DNA of 64,000 nucleotides, from NCBI GenBank assembly GCA_026182355.1, contig JAPFBL010000049.1:2108001-2172000 (forward strand). The letters run 5' to 3'. The position numbers and the translations under genes are program-made. Positions within the stretch are counted from its first letter, which is position 1, and each line of letters starts with the position of its first letter. Origin of the DNA: Hermatobates lingyangjiaoensis (taxonomy: Eukaryota; Arthropoda; Insecta; Hemiptera; Hermatobatidae). The notes under the pieces were generated by a model. It worked only from the letters and a program-made list of their open reading frames with translations, made no database searches and was not told the origin of the DNA. This document shows positions 33,570-46,039 of this stretch, in pieces.

Positions 33570-36502
33570 TGTTGTGCTTATAAAGTATAATTGTATTTTG
33601 AAGAATACCTAACCTAAGAGAAGAATGTTCAAAATATGTTACAGTTTTGTCTGCTTTTATTTAATGAAAATTATATATTTCTGAAATATAATCTCAATAT
33701 TATATCACATTTTATCAGCAGCTGTAGGCAGTATTGTTGTATCTACAGAATCACTTAAATTGATTGAAAAGGTGCTCAGTATTAATCTTCAAAAGAAGGA
33801 ATGAGATCAACTGGCTGAAACAATAGGAAATCAAGTTATCTTGGTGGTGTCAAGGATGATTAGTTACTTTTGGAGATGTCTTGGTCCTGTGCCCATCTCT
33901 ATCACATGCTGGCCACGTCACACCATCCCCCACCCACTCTCAACCGATTATCTATAAATTATCTACACCAAACCGGCTAACTATAAATGCATTATTTTTT
34001 TTTGTTATTTGAACTCATATTACTTTGTTAATTTATATGTTACAGGGTTACATACAACCTTTTACCCAAGGTTGTAAGTCAAATTGGTTGTAAGTAGGTT
34101 TAAATATTAACGTCAAATTGGAGATATACTCCCTTTACCTGATATTTCGGTTTTTACCACCCTGTATATCCACCTGCCAGTCGCATTAAATTTTTCTAAA
34201 AGTGATTATGTTAAAATCTCATGCAAATAATAGATACTTGAGACCTGCCTTTGTACACCAAATAACTCCCAAAACAGAAAACCTGGTGAACATTTCCTTT
34301 AGAGTCTATTAATAATAACAAGAGAGACTTCAAATGAAACTCTGAAGATAGGGAAATGAACAGCAATTAATAGTCTGACGATATTAAGTAAAAGAGCTTC
34401 ATTAAAACCCAACATCAGTACAGGCAGTGTGATCTGGTGTGATCGATTTATCATCACAGAAACAATATTGAATATGTTACAAAAGTAATTGTGAGCCGCA
34501 AATGTAATTTCCAAAAAAATTCTAATATTTAAAACAATACATTTTTTAAACGGTTTAAATGTATTTAAAGTATACAGACTTCAAATGGAATAATTTTAGG
34601 AACACAATTTAAAGATACATATTCAAAAAATTATCCTAAGTTGTATGCTAGATGAAATATTGTGGGTTCCACCAGATATAGTCAGCATATTTTTAAACCA
34701 ACACACTTATAATTTCTTTCAATCGGTCATTATATTTGTTACTCTTATCATTGAGAACATAAATAATACAAGGATTTGTTTGTCACCCTGAATGTTCCAC
34801 AAGTCCTCCAAAAATGCGATCAAAGTGACAATTGTCAATAGCAATATACGATAAAACCGTGATAAAAATAATCAACAATCTTTGTATCAATACTTATACT
34901 TATCATGAAGTTGATGTACTATAGCACTACTGTGTGAGTCAAGTTCGCGGGTTTTGCGGTTTTTACAATTTTTTTACATGAAAACCCCTCAGATAGTAGA
35001 TTGAATTATTATTGTCTCAAAATTAAACTATTGCATACACGTCCTGCAATACAAAGTCTGGGTTGTAAACATTTTAACATGATTTTTCTTAACATTTTAA
35101 CAATAGTTGTACATGATCCGTATCACTGCAGATGCTCAGTCAAATGTGTAGAGAACATTTTTTTTGGTCAAATTTAACATCCACTGTTCTGGAGAATGAA
35201 GTCATTTTAATTAAACAGAGTGACAAATGACAAAAGGTAGCTTAAAGTCCCTAAATCATGGACTACTTGAAGCATTACTGGAATATTGGTAAATGCCAAA
35301 ATGCCGTTAAACATCTCAGAAGTCACTATTAAAAGTAAGGTAATGAGAATTATCCCAAATTAAGAAACTAAATGGTTTCATAATTACATCAAGAAATGAG
35401 GTGATATCTACATAATCTAAATATACATAATTGAATTTCTTATCTTTGGAAAACACAAAATGTCAATATATTTAAAAGCATTCAGTCATATGGGCCTCAA
35501 TTTATTTAACTGCAATGTGATCAATGTTGGAGTGAAATTTCAACAAGAAGCGTAAGTATTATCTTTTGTTGAAATTTTCTGATGATGTTGTAAATTGATC
35601 AGTTCTTTGAAATGGGATATGTATTACTGGTCGAAACTCCACTGGTCCATAAGAAGGACGACTACATTTAATGCAGATTAGAAGGGAAATTACATGTATT
35701 GGAATAAATTTATTTGTACAAATGTTGAAATAAAATTTCTAGTTATTGTTGTTCCACATTTTAAAAAGTGCTAAATATTAAAATAAGCATATCAGTAGAA
35801 AACTAGTTACGAATTAGTGGCCATTAATTAGAGAATTCTCGTTTTCAAGTAGAATATTTGGTACAAAGCATACAAAATACAATGAATGTACCTATAATCT
35901 TTTTGAAAGATATTTACTCATAACTATTTTAATTTAGTCACCGGAAGTATAATTATTCTATAGAAATAAAAAAAGGAATATTACACAAAATATCATCATG
36001 CGACAAGATACGGCAATTGTTTCGAAAATAGTTGTCAGTATTATACTCTTCACTGGAAACATTATTGTTTTATTTAAAATAATTACTACTACTAAGATAA
36101 TATTTATTTCCAAAAAAAAAATCATAAATACATTTAATTATTATAAATGTTATTGCCTGCATCAGTACTACATATTATTAAGTAACGACAAAATACCATT
36201 AAAACAAGGAGGGTTTAAATAAACTTTGAAATAACTTTAGAACTAAACAATTAGGATGAAGCGGTTATCAAGAAGATGGAAGTTATTTTACTTACTCTCC
36301 TTATTAAAGAAGTTTTATTGTTATTTTTATAGAAAATATCAGTAATTTTATAAAAAATATCCATTATAATAGTAAATGTAAATATCAATTACAGTACAAT
36401 TACAATATATTTGTATGATTACGGGTTAACATTAAAACCGTTTTATATATAATGCAGATTTTATACCAATTGGTTGTGTAATCTATAATTCTGTGGTATT
36501 TA
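33570..36502. other. AT-rich sequence, no gene seen
   Basis: No coding or known repeat. A loose hairpin with an ATTTCAACAA stem lies near 35540-35577. Confidence 0.55.
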
Positions 36503-36625
36503 CTCATACTGGGATAAATGGATAATACTGGATAAAAAAATACTAATCATGGGTAATAATACTAATGGGTAAAAAAAACTTCATTTAAGTGGAGATTTTG
36601 AATTATCCATTTACCCCAGTATGAG
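36503..36625. repeat. 24-bp inverted repeats around ~75 bp
   Basis: CTCATACTGGGATAAATGGA at 36503 pairs with its complement ending at 36625 with one mismatch. The interior contains GGGTAATAATACTAATGGGT-type repeats. Possibly a tiny MITE; no target duplication identified. Confidence 0.6.
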
Positions 36626-36946
36626 ATTTTATAGAATTTTTTTAATTTGCTAATTTACTAGCGAACGTGCCGATCTTTGACGGTTATTTTACAAAAAATC
36701 AGAGATGATACATCGTATTCCAAAATATTACTAGAATTTATAGAATAGTAGAAAATATAATTATTAGCACAGTCCATAACTGCCATTATATCTGGAGTTT
36801 CCTTTACATTTGCAGCTTTAGATACTGAGCTGAAATTTGACTTTATTGTAGGCATACTTATTATTTATTATGCGAAATTAAATCAACTAACAATACCTAC
36901 TTGCTACAGAGTCAGGCACATAAAAATACCTGTATATCTATACAGG

Positions 36947-37365
36947 TTTTGTCTGTACATTGCTTACAACTGACTCATTTCAAGTTATCTTTATGTTCTA
37001 TACATTTGAGAAGGAAAAACAAAATATATTTATTTTAAAAATTACAGGTATTTTTAGGTGTTTGATACTGTAGTAAGTCGGTATTGTTGGTTGATACCTG
37101 TGTAGCTAGCCAAACATACCTAAAATGTCCATAATTTCACTACGTTGAATTTCCAATCCATTCTAATCTTAGCTTTAAAGTTAGGTATATACAAATCAAG
37201 TTTCAGCTTGCTATGATTGATGGTGCTGAGTTTTCACCCTAAAAATTTAGGGCAACATTTTTAGATACGCAGGCAGAAATTTTTCAAGGTGGATTCAGTT
37301 TCTCTAATGCATGAAACGTGAAGAGAACTTGAAATGAGTCAGTTCTAAGCAATGTACAGACAAAA
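36947..37365. mobile_element. Non-autonomous element with ~40-bp terminal inverted repeats
   Basis: The left end TTTTGTCTGTACATTGCTTA (36947 onward, to about 36986) is repeated in inverse at 37326-37365 with about two mismatches, enclosing ~340 bp without coding capacity. The right part (TCCATAATTTCACTACGTTG to the end) is similar to 52655-52912, so it belongs to a dispersed family. The superfamily is not recognised. Confidence 0.75.
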
Positions 37366-37412
37366 ACATCCTTTATTTTATATACATATTAATAAAACAG
37401 GTTCATATCAAA

Positions 37413-38682
37413 TCTATATAAATAAAAATGAATGTATGTCTGTCTGTTTATACTCGATAGATTCAAAAACCATACATCCAATCGCCGTGAAAATTTAGTA
37501 AATTATTAGGTATATCCCCGGGAAGGTTTATGTAAAGTTTTTTAAAAATCAGCGTCATGGTTCAGGTAATATCCCAAAACTATTATAATAGATAATGTTT
37601 TTGTTATATAACCTGTTTGTTTACATTTTGACTTTAACTGGTAATGGCGGCCGCAAGTAGTTAACTTTAATTATGCATCATAGTATTGCGAATAATAATA
37701 TAGTATTTGAACCATTAATTCTAATCTTAAAAGAATAGTTAAAGTATTTTGTTTAGGTTTAATAATTGCAAGGCTTCTTTATTTATTCCTGATTGATTAA
37801 TTCGTTTGTTTAAAATATTTAATTATTAGTAATTAGTATCCGGCCCTACTCCATATAGGCAAAATGGTAAGTTATTATATATATCGATGATATCTAACTA
37901 GAATACATTTATGAATGTCTAAATCAGTAAAACTTATAACGGAATATATACAGCATAAAAAATGGATGAAGAAATATTCAAATCAAAATGTACATATATA
38001 AAACTTAATCGCTGTATGTATTTGTGGGTATAAATACAGTTCTTAACATAATAACTCTTATCATATCATTACATAATGAAAAATATATTTAGAATTTAAC
38101 ATTTGGAACTAAATTGACACTTTTCGATACAATGCTTCTTCATGAACAAATAATATTTCATCAAAATATTGTTATTCAAACTTTTAAGAGACAACTTTGT
38201 TTACTGATATAATTTTAATTAAACATTTAAAACTGTGTAAAGTCTTCAAATTGAAATTATTGAATGAAATGTAATGTGATATGGCTTAGCCTCTTCAACT
38301 AATTGGCTCCTAATTGAAACGATTTGTGGGTCTAAAATTCGTATCATTATATTTAACAGATAAGACATATCACATTTAATGAGCTTAGACTTCTTTCAAC
38401 ATTTCTTGATGTATTGTTCGGCAAAAAATATTCTTTTTATTATTTGTTTAATCTAATCTATCGACTACCAATTGTATTAGACAATGTGTGCAATTTGTAA
38501 TCAGTGTTAGATTATATCTTTTTTGCGTAATCTATAATTTTAATTTTGTATTAATTTCGTTTATCTCAAAAAAGTTAAGTGTAACGGGACTATAGCAAAT
38601 TTAAATTGTTTTCGTTTTATGTAATTTATTATTAGAGTTGGAATTAACTTGTTTCCCGGGTAAAGCCGGATAGATCAGCTAG
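37413..38682 (+). mobile_element. Non-autonomous Helitron, both ends present
   Basis: The 5' end TCTATATAAATAAAAATGAA followed by TGTATGTCTGTCTG is the classic animal Helitron start. The 3' end carries the hairpin CCCGGGTAAAGCCGG and closes with CTAG, flanked by T; the 5' TC is preceded by A, as expected for insertion between A and T. About 1.27 kb, no Rep-helicase. Part of the interior (37660-37800) matches 29610-29760 next to a Helitron helicase end, suggesting the same family. It begins 47 bp after the preceding inverted-repeat element. Confidence 0.85.
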
Positions 38683-38683
38683 T

Positions 38684-39491
38684 TGTAAATAAATATATAA
38701 TAGCTATTTTTGCATCTAATATTCTATCCACAAAGTGCATATAAGTTGCACATTTAATATGCATATAACTTTAATTGTTAAATAATATTAGTTTATTAAA
38801 ATGTTTTTGTTATAAGGTAAATGAAAGGAAACTGGTATCTTAGGCACATTATTTTGAGTTAAATATGATAGCATATGCAAATAAATGCTTGTAGGTAAAT
38901 AAGTTAATAAAATATACTCTATTTTAGAAATTATGGTTTATATTTATTATTTAATGAAACATAATATGGATTCTATGAATCCATGAATACTTTGAGTATG
39001 AGTTTAATTTGATGAGTAAATAAAGTCTGGCATACAGACGTAGTAAAAGGCATATTCATGGTTAGTAAGAGCTCGCCATTTTCAGTTCAATATGGATCAA
39101 GGGATGCAGTTCACTTATTGCTTTCCCCTTCCTATTTTGTCCGTTTCCCTTTAGAACACTTTACTTGATTCATCCTTCCCAATTAACTCCCCCCTCATTC
39201 ATGTATAGATCAAGTATTGTTCCACCATTTGCATTTAATTATTGTGAAATCCCTTGTGGATTGATTAAAATTAATCGCACTTAATCTAAGTCATCAAAGT
39301 GATAATATGAAATGCTTTTCTCTTATAGACTGGTTTTCATAGATTACAGACTGTTTTTTCAAGTTAATAACAACGAAGCTAACGGAAGTAAATTTATTCT
39401 AGTATTTTCTTCCGAATGACATAGTTGAAAATTCCATCGTATTCAACCATTTATAAAACGTGCATTTCATCATTACCACAGAGGTTGGTAT
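38684..39491. other. AT-rich sequence, no gene seen
   Basis: Nothing recognised. Confidence 0.6.
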
Positions 39492-39556
39492 TATTAATAT
39501 TAAACACATAATATACCGTCTTACCGCGTACATTACTGCCGTAGCTCTCGGACCGG

Positions 39557-39579
39557 TTTCGGGTGTCACCCATCTTCAA
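39557..39579 (-). other. Hammerhead-like motif, family C left arm
   Basis: Mirror of 39606-39628. Confidence 0.4.
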
Positions 39580-39605
39580 CACGAAGTCAAACGAAACAGT
39601 TCGTG

Positions 39606-39628
39606 TTGAAGATGGGTGACACCCGAAA
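39606..39628 (+). other. Hammerhead-like motif, family C right arm
   Basis: TTGAAGA (C to T at the first position), one T, stem GGGT/ACCC with loop GAC, then GAAACC. Confidence 0.4.
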
Positions 39629-39699
39629 CCGGTCCGAGAGCTACGGCAGTAATGTACGAGGTAAGACGGTATATTGTGTGTTTAATATTAATATATAAA

Positions 39700-42600
39700 A
39701 CGACTTAAGTTTATTTTTATGAAATGTGTTAAACTTTTGTTACCTTGCAAGCAATATAATTATCGTATTTAAAATTAAATTTCTTGAACTAAAACTGACA
39801 CTATCATCATTAACCTTGTTAATATTTAATATCCTTTACAGAATTATCAATTTTGCTGTAATTCACAAATATGAATATTCTTTAAACTCATGAAAATATA
39901 TCACTTTCATTCAGGTGTTTGTTTGTATTTTTATCTGCGTACTCATTTGCTATATAAAATGACCAAATTATGTCAAATTTAAACAATAAATGTCACATTT
40001 TTCTGTAAAACTAAGTCAAAAAGTTATTTCATACATTAATTAAATTGTCCCGCTTAAAATGCATTTGAATAAAAATTTTACTTTAAATGTAGGAATTGAA
40101 AGCTTCTTTTACTTGTTAGATTTATTATTTTAGTTTTATTTTAATTGTTTTTTATTCTATTATAATTTATTGATTTGTTTCATAAAGATCAATATTATAA
40201 TATCAATTTTATTCTTGACTTTGTTTGAACTACATTCTTTAGTTGTTCGATGTTTTTCGTTTCTTTCCCTTTTGAGTTTAGTACAATTGAACTGAAATAG
40301 CCTTCAATAGCATTGCTTTTTTTTTACATACTCTTCAAGCAGACAATTTTGTTTTACTCCTGACCAGAAATGTTGCAATATCAGTCATCTCTGTTTGCTA
40401 TTCATTTGTTATTCTTATAGACAGTTTTTACAATGAATATACATTTATATCATAGTCTAAACCACACTGATAAAGTCAGAAATTAAACCAAAATCTTCTG
40501 ACTACCAAGTAAAGGTCTTAGTCAAAAATCACACTTTAGTTTGATCTTGAATTGAACAACAATCAATAATCTTAATTAATAATTCAGATCATTAGGGAGT
40601 GAATATCTTGGTTATTTGTCATTTACTGGTCATAATTACTTTCCAATATAAACTAAGAGCAAACGCTAATTTCATTCTTTCACATTCTTTTAAGACTTTA
40701 AAAAATGAGACACATCTCATGTTAAGGTAACATGAGAGACGAAATTTGTTGAAATAATAGTTGTTTAGGCGAAAATTTGTAATCGACTGTGTCTTAACAG
40801 AATTCCTTGAAGTCTATGTTTTTAAAATGTTGTTCCATGAATACTTAAATATATTTTTTTTTTACATATTTTACACTTTGTATCTGTTTATATTTTACAT
40901 ACGTTTTAAACTATGTGTGAACTAATGTTTTTCAATAAAACGTAATTGAGAAAATTTGCGAAAAAAATGTGACTTTTGCAGTTCAAATTGAATGTAGGTT
41001 GGGCTTTTTTATTGTTGACAGGGTACATAGATACATAGATATTAAAGACAGACATGTACCTGAATTAAAGTAACATATATCCATATGTTTAACATCAATA
41101 AACAAGTTTTTAACATCTACGGAGCAGTCCGAAAAAGTAGGGGCTCTATTCATTGACTGATTCAATTCATCGTTTTTAAACTCTTTAGTGATGCCATGAA
41201 AAGATGAATGAATGACATTTTATTATTTCATTGTTACGGTAATGAGATGGTTTATTATTGGAATGCATTTTAATATTATTAATTTATTGAGCCTAATTAT
41301 TGTTTGTTATTTGTATTATTTACTGATGCAATATTCACCTGAGGTGTATTTTCGTGTGCTCCTTTAGCAAAACCATATACTTTTGTACAAAATATTGAAG
41401 CAAGAAGGTTTTTTTAAACATGTTTTACACGCTATTGTAATCATCTACATAATTTATTAAGTATCAATGACAAGGTTTTTATTAAACCAAACTCCATACC
41501 ATTAGCAGGGATCGAAAGTTCTTTAATTATTGTTCAAAAATGGCTTAGTCAAGAACATTTGCTGTTCTTTCAATTTTACTGTGTGCCTTTCCCTCCTTGC
41601 TGTCTTGGAAAATGCATTTAGAATTATAACAACTTTCCATTCAATATTCATGATTTTCGTGTTGTTGTTCATGAAAGAACACGACCAGGATTTTAATACC
41701 TTTCATTGATCTGATATTTTCTGTAATTGTTTTTTTTAATATTCACGTGCAATAGTGATAATTTATTTCGTTGTGTAATCTAAACATTTAGAATTAAATG
41801 CTTCTCTACTCCGATTTAGTATTGAACACTTTTCTTTTAATCAAAATATCATTTATGTAAGCTAATCAATTTTATTAAATGTTAAATTATAACTCAAACT
41901 CTTTCATGTAGGTACTTAAAGAAGTCCTCTGATAGGTCCTTATAGAACTAGCGATTAATTTTATATAGACTTTTTTCTAATAAAAGATGATCAAATTTGC
42001 GTAATTGTATTACTTTTCATTTATACTATGAACAAAGTCTGAAAGGAGGTTACGTGAGACATAGCTAAGAATAGAAAAAAGAACTTTGAAAAATAACGAA
42101 GTTAAAATAAATCAGATTTATTCAAGCAAAAAAAAATGAAATAATTTCTTTACTAAAAATAAACGTTACAAGTACAAACTCATACAATTCATTATATAAT
42201 CGTAGGAAACAAATGATCTTGATAAATCATTTGCCCACATTTAAATTACCTATAGAATAATTGTCTTTATTTTTGGTATTCTTAAAGTAAGTGCTAAAGC
42301 TTTTTGCAGATTCACTATCGCACTTAGTTTGATATCTGCCTTATGATACTCATAATTCTAAACAAATGGCATTTAATTGTGGGCCTACAAACATTCGAGT
42401 TTCAAAAGATCACAAAAGAGTGAAGAAAATGAAACAATTAATTTCTATTCATGATGAGCGGAAAAAAACTATCTTGAAGGTATTTGATTTGTATATTTAA
42501 GTACGCTCAAAATTTAATATGTTTATATATTACAAGGTGTATACTAAATAAGAATGATTATAACAATGATATAAGAACACTGGTATACTCCAAAATATTA

Positions 42601-42862
42601 GTTTAGTTAACAATTTTCATGTAAATCAATCTAGAATTCTGTATTAATTTTCAATAAAAATATTCAACGTATTTTAATTTCCACCAAGAAATAGCAAACA
42701 TAGTTATTTGTGTTCCATTGTGTATTTTACCTAGTTTTACCACTTAATTAATATTTTAATTTTTGTTTGACAGGTGATTCTTTCATTCACTTCATTTTCG
42801 TTTCTCTGGTAAGGTATTGAGATGGTTTATTACACTATTAATTTAGTATTCTTTTAGAAATA
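39700..42862. other. AT-rich sequence, no gene seen
   Basis: A 3.2-kb stretch with T runs but no recognised gene or element. Confidence 0.6.
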
Positions 42863-43767
42863 CGAGGTGTGTAAATAAAGTAGTGAGACTGATTTTTTTT
42901 AAATTTTCTATTCAAATATAATTACAATGTGATATTGTCACCTTCAAAATAGTTCCCTTCGGAAGCCACACAGCGCTGGAGACGGTCCTTCCAATCATTG
43001 TAGCATTGCTGGAACTCGGATTCTGGAATGGCCTTCAGCTGGTCGGTTACAGCAGTTTGTATGTTTTGTAGTGTCCCGAAATGAGTTCCCTTGAGGTGAT
43101 TTTTCAATCTCGGGAAGAGGAAAAAGTCACAAGGACTCAAGTCTGGTGAATAAGGAGGCTGAGGAGCAACAGGAATGTTTTTACTGGCCAAAAACTCGTT
43201 TTCTTTTCGGAATTTTCGGAACCATTTTCGCACAAATTTTTCTCATCTCCAATTCATTGGTCAAAATGTGATGAACGGAGGTGTGATTCAAATTTAACTG
43301 TTCCCCGATCATTCTGACTGTCAAGCGTCGATCTGAACGCACAAGGTTCCGTACTCTGTTGACATTTTCATCGGTGTTTGCACTTGAAGGCCTTCCGCTT
43401 CGTGGTTCATCTTCAATCGACTCTCTTCCTTCTGAAAATTCCTTAAACCACCGAAAAACCTGTGCCCTTGATAAAACACGTTCTCCATAGGCCTCCTGAA
43501 GTTTTTCAAAAGTTTCTATGTCCAAGTCTGAAGCAAAATTTGATTGCACACCGCTGCTCAACTTTGAGGTCACTCATTTTTAAAACGCTCAAGAAAAAAC
43601 CATTTCACGAAAACCAACGCTACGGACAAACAAATGACTGTGGCGAGTTCAGATTCATACTGGAGGCGCATCACACGTGCACCTGACGCTACTCAAGGCC
43701 ACGCGTCTCCAGCGTTGCCAGATCGAAAGCGACGTTGCCAGTCTCACTACTTTATTTATACACCTCG
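42863..43767 (-). mobile_element. Internally deleted mariner transposon
   Basis: The terminal inverted repeats start CGAGGTGTGTAAATAAAGTA at 42863 and its complement ends at 43767 (29 bp, one mismatch), flanked on both sides by TA, the standard mariner target duplication. The total of 905 bp is shorter than the usual ~1.28 kb. The termini are well preserved, so the copy could in principle still be recognised by an intact transposase elsewhere. Confidence 0.95.
42922..43573 (-). pseudogene. mariner transposase, internally deleted
   Basis: Starting at ATG 43573, the first ~120 residues form the paired-like DNA-binding region: VFRWFKEFSEGRESIEDEPR then SGRP, and LNLNHTSVHHILTNELEMRK with ICAKMVPK. 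The frame then jumps into FLASKNIPVAPQPPYSPDLS and PCDFFLFPRLKNHLKG, which carries the third aspartate of the DD34D catalytic triad. The segment holding the first two aspartates (the usual GDE-W and HDNAPAH stretches, roughly 130 residues) is missing, and the two parts lie in different frames. A cut-and-paste transposase in life; inactive here. The loss of about 390 bp agrees with the shortened element. Confidence 0.9.
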
Positions 43768-43769
43768 TA

Positions 43770-44931
43770 TGTTGTTTAGAGTGATAAACTAAATACTTAA
43801 ACTGTAAAATAAAATTAATTTTTAAAATAACAGAAATAATTTTAAATTTCATTAGTTAACGCAGTTAACTATGATGAAGTACATTTAATTTACCATTAAC
43901 TTGTCGTCTTTTATCAAACCAACCAAAAGTTTTTTACATGGAAAATATAAGGTATTATTATTTGAGGGTGACTATAGCACTGCATCTTAAAAAAAAAAAC
44001 AAAGTATTGTACTTCAAATATGAAATATTTAACAATATCAGGTTTTACATCATCATTACAACACGACAATTTAGATCTCTACCTTGTTATTCAAAAAAAA
44101 AAACAAAAAGAAGAAGTAGAAAAGAAATAAAGCATCATTATATTTTTATAGCATTAAAACAATTTTTTTATCATTACAAAGTCAGTGTGCAGTATGTATA
44201 GATAGAAGCCATGAGAATCAATTTGGGGTTATATTATTAAATGGCCCAAGGATCATATTAAATGTTGTTTACAAGTCTTTTATAGATCAGCTTCTTAATA
44301 AATTTATACTGCATTTAATCTAATATGCAGTAGTGTTACATGATTAGAGAGTAGTTGATATGCTCCTTGTTGATTTTTAAGATTTAGGAGAACGATTGGT
44401 TTGTTACGCCCTCACCTTGTCGGATATGACAGAATTTTCCAAAATTGAGTGCCCAGTGCTTTGTAGAGGGTAAAACTCGTACAAAATCTGTCAACCGCAT
44501 TCTCCACTACTGCGAATTGGCTTCTGATAAATCGATCCACCGTCAGTAGGCATTCGTCATGATTCTGACTGGCAGAATTTCACTCGAATATGACCTGTAA
44601 TGATGCTCCATTTCACTAGAAAATTAATTATTTATTACCTAAGGCATTAAATAATTCTAAAATATTAACTAGTTGATTTACTAATAATCACTAAATAAAG
44701 AACTTTATGGATTTAGTTTGTGCAAAATATATTTGTCGCAAGTATTTAAATGATAAGTGCATATACGCCGTATAAGGAAGCCTATTATTTGTTAACTATT
44801 TACTAGCTATACGTAGATGACATTTTTCTTAGTTCATTAGTAAGAAAGCGCATAATAATGGCAAAATATATTTTAAATGAATATTGTAGTTCATAATATT
44901 TTGAAGTAAATAGTAAAATTTCTTATTATTT
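43770..44931. other. No gene recognised
   Basis: AT-rich, with a GC-richer patch at about 44395-44600 that has no recognised motif. Confidence 0.55.
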
Positions 44932-45130
44932 GGGAGCAATTGTGCATGATGGGAAAGTCACTTTTTTTGGCAAAAACCTGTTTTTTTATTATATTTTTTT
45001 TCATTTAAACTTCTAATTTTAAACTCTTTTAATTTTGGTATTATCTTTGAAGTTACAAGGGAAATAAAATAAATGTATTCTCAGATTTTTAAAACGACAG
45101 GATATTTTTTTTGAATAAAATGTAAACATT
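44932..45130 (+). repeat. Dispersed repeat R1, copy 2
   Basis: Second copy of the 717-938 repeat, same orientation, with the same order of landmarks. Confidence 0.65.
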
Positions 45131-45711
45131 TTGACTTATAATTCAATCTGAAAGTATGTGAGAGCGATACAAGCAATACCGTTTAACGGATAAAAATGAA
45201 ACTCTAGCTATAAACAAAACATTTCAAGGAGAATGAGTTGATATAATTTTTTTCAAAATTACATTCACGCATGGGTCGTAACAGTTTATTTTCTGTTTTC
45301 AGAAAATGTTTTTTAGCGGTTAAACTGCTCATTAAAAACCATGAAAATTTGTTAAAAAATTGAACTAAACATTAGCAATTTATAAAAAAACTTCACGTAA
45401 TTTCAATTACGGCAAAGAGAAATAAGGCTATAACAACTGATTGTTTATCCTGACTAACGGATTACGAGCTATAATTGTCGAATTTACTCGTATTCATTTT
45501 TTTTACATTATTTACATTGTGTATTTTTTGAATAAATCCACTCAAATGAGTCTAATGTTTATAATAGCAAACATTAAATAGTTTATTAAAATATATAATA
45601 TACAGGAGGAATAATATTTTTAAATATAAAAAATCAATGCTAATAAACATAAATTTCTGTTACTTACCATGGCATGATGGATTTGTCTCACAAAATGTTC
45701 TAATCAATCTA
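45131..45711. other. AT-rich sequence, no gene seen
   Basis: Nothing recognised. Confidence 0.6.
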
Positions 45712-46038
45712 GGAGGGACAGGCTAGCTCAGTGGCTCCGTGTTTACCTCTAAACCCGGGGCCCGGGATTCGATCCCCACCTGGCCCTCGATTTAATCACC
45801 CGGGAGGTGAATAAATCTGAGCACGTCGTGCCTCGGAGAAGGACGTTAAACCGTCGGTCCCGAGCCTGTACGATGATGTAGATACTCGTTAAAGATCCCT
45901 ACTCTAATACACTTGAGATTTGCAAAATTTAGGACTACCACTGTAGAATCAATCTTCATTGTGTGGTATCACAAAACGTCAATGTTCGGCCTACGTGTGT
46001 TCCCTTGTGGGACTGCCACTGCAACCTAACCTAACCTA
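45712..46038 (+). repeat. tRNA-derived SINE1, copy 2 (best preserved)
   Basis: The head GGGACAGGCTAGCTCAGTGG contains a consensus A box (45724-45734), and GATTCGATCCC at 45766-45776 is a consensus B box. A family body follows (GAGGTGAATAAATCTGAGCA, GTCGGTCCCGAGCCTGTAC, AGATACTCGTTAAA). The 3' end is CACTGCAACCTAACCTAACC, a short AACCT tail. RNA polymerase III would transcribe it from the internal promoter. Other copies are at 11275-11606 and 50811-50930. No flanking target duplication was confirmed. Confidence 0.85.
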
Positions 46039-46039
46039 T

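Larger units (their letters stand above)
39492..39693. repeat. PLE family C palindrome (arms ~94 bp)
   Basis: Arms 39492-39586 and about 39600-39693 are near-perfect reverse complements with a 14-bp spacer (GTCAAACGAAACAG). Each arm runs from the hairpin motif near the centre through CCGGTCCGAGAGCTACGGCA, TAATGTAC and GTAAGACGGTATAT to TTTAATATTAATA outside. No (TA)n adjoins; the outer ends are AT-rich. Related only by motif to families A and B. Confidence 0.9.

Noticed and set aside
35515..35640. Another hammerhead-like PLE end (contains CTGATGATG and a GAAA)
   Set aside because: The stem between the two parts does not pair, and no family sequence surrounds it.
35998..36222. 74-codon frame starting MRQDTAIV
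   Set aside because: A/T-driven composition, no motif and no neighbour to support a gene.
46021..46038. Interstitial telomere (AACCT)n
   Set aside because: Only three units, and they form the 3' tail of a SINE; reported as a SINE feature instead.
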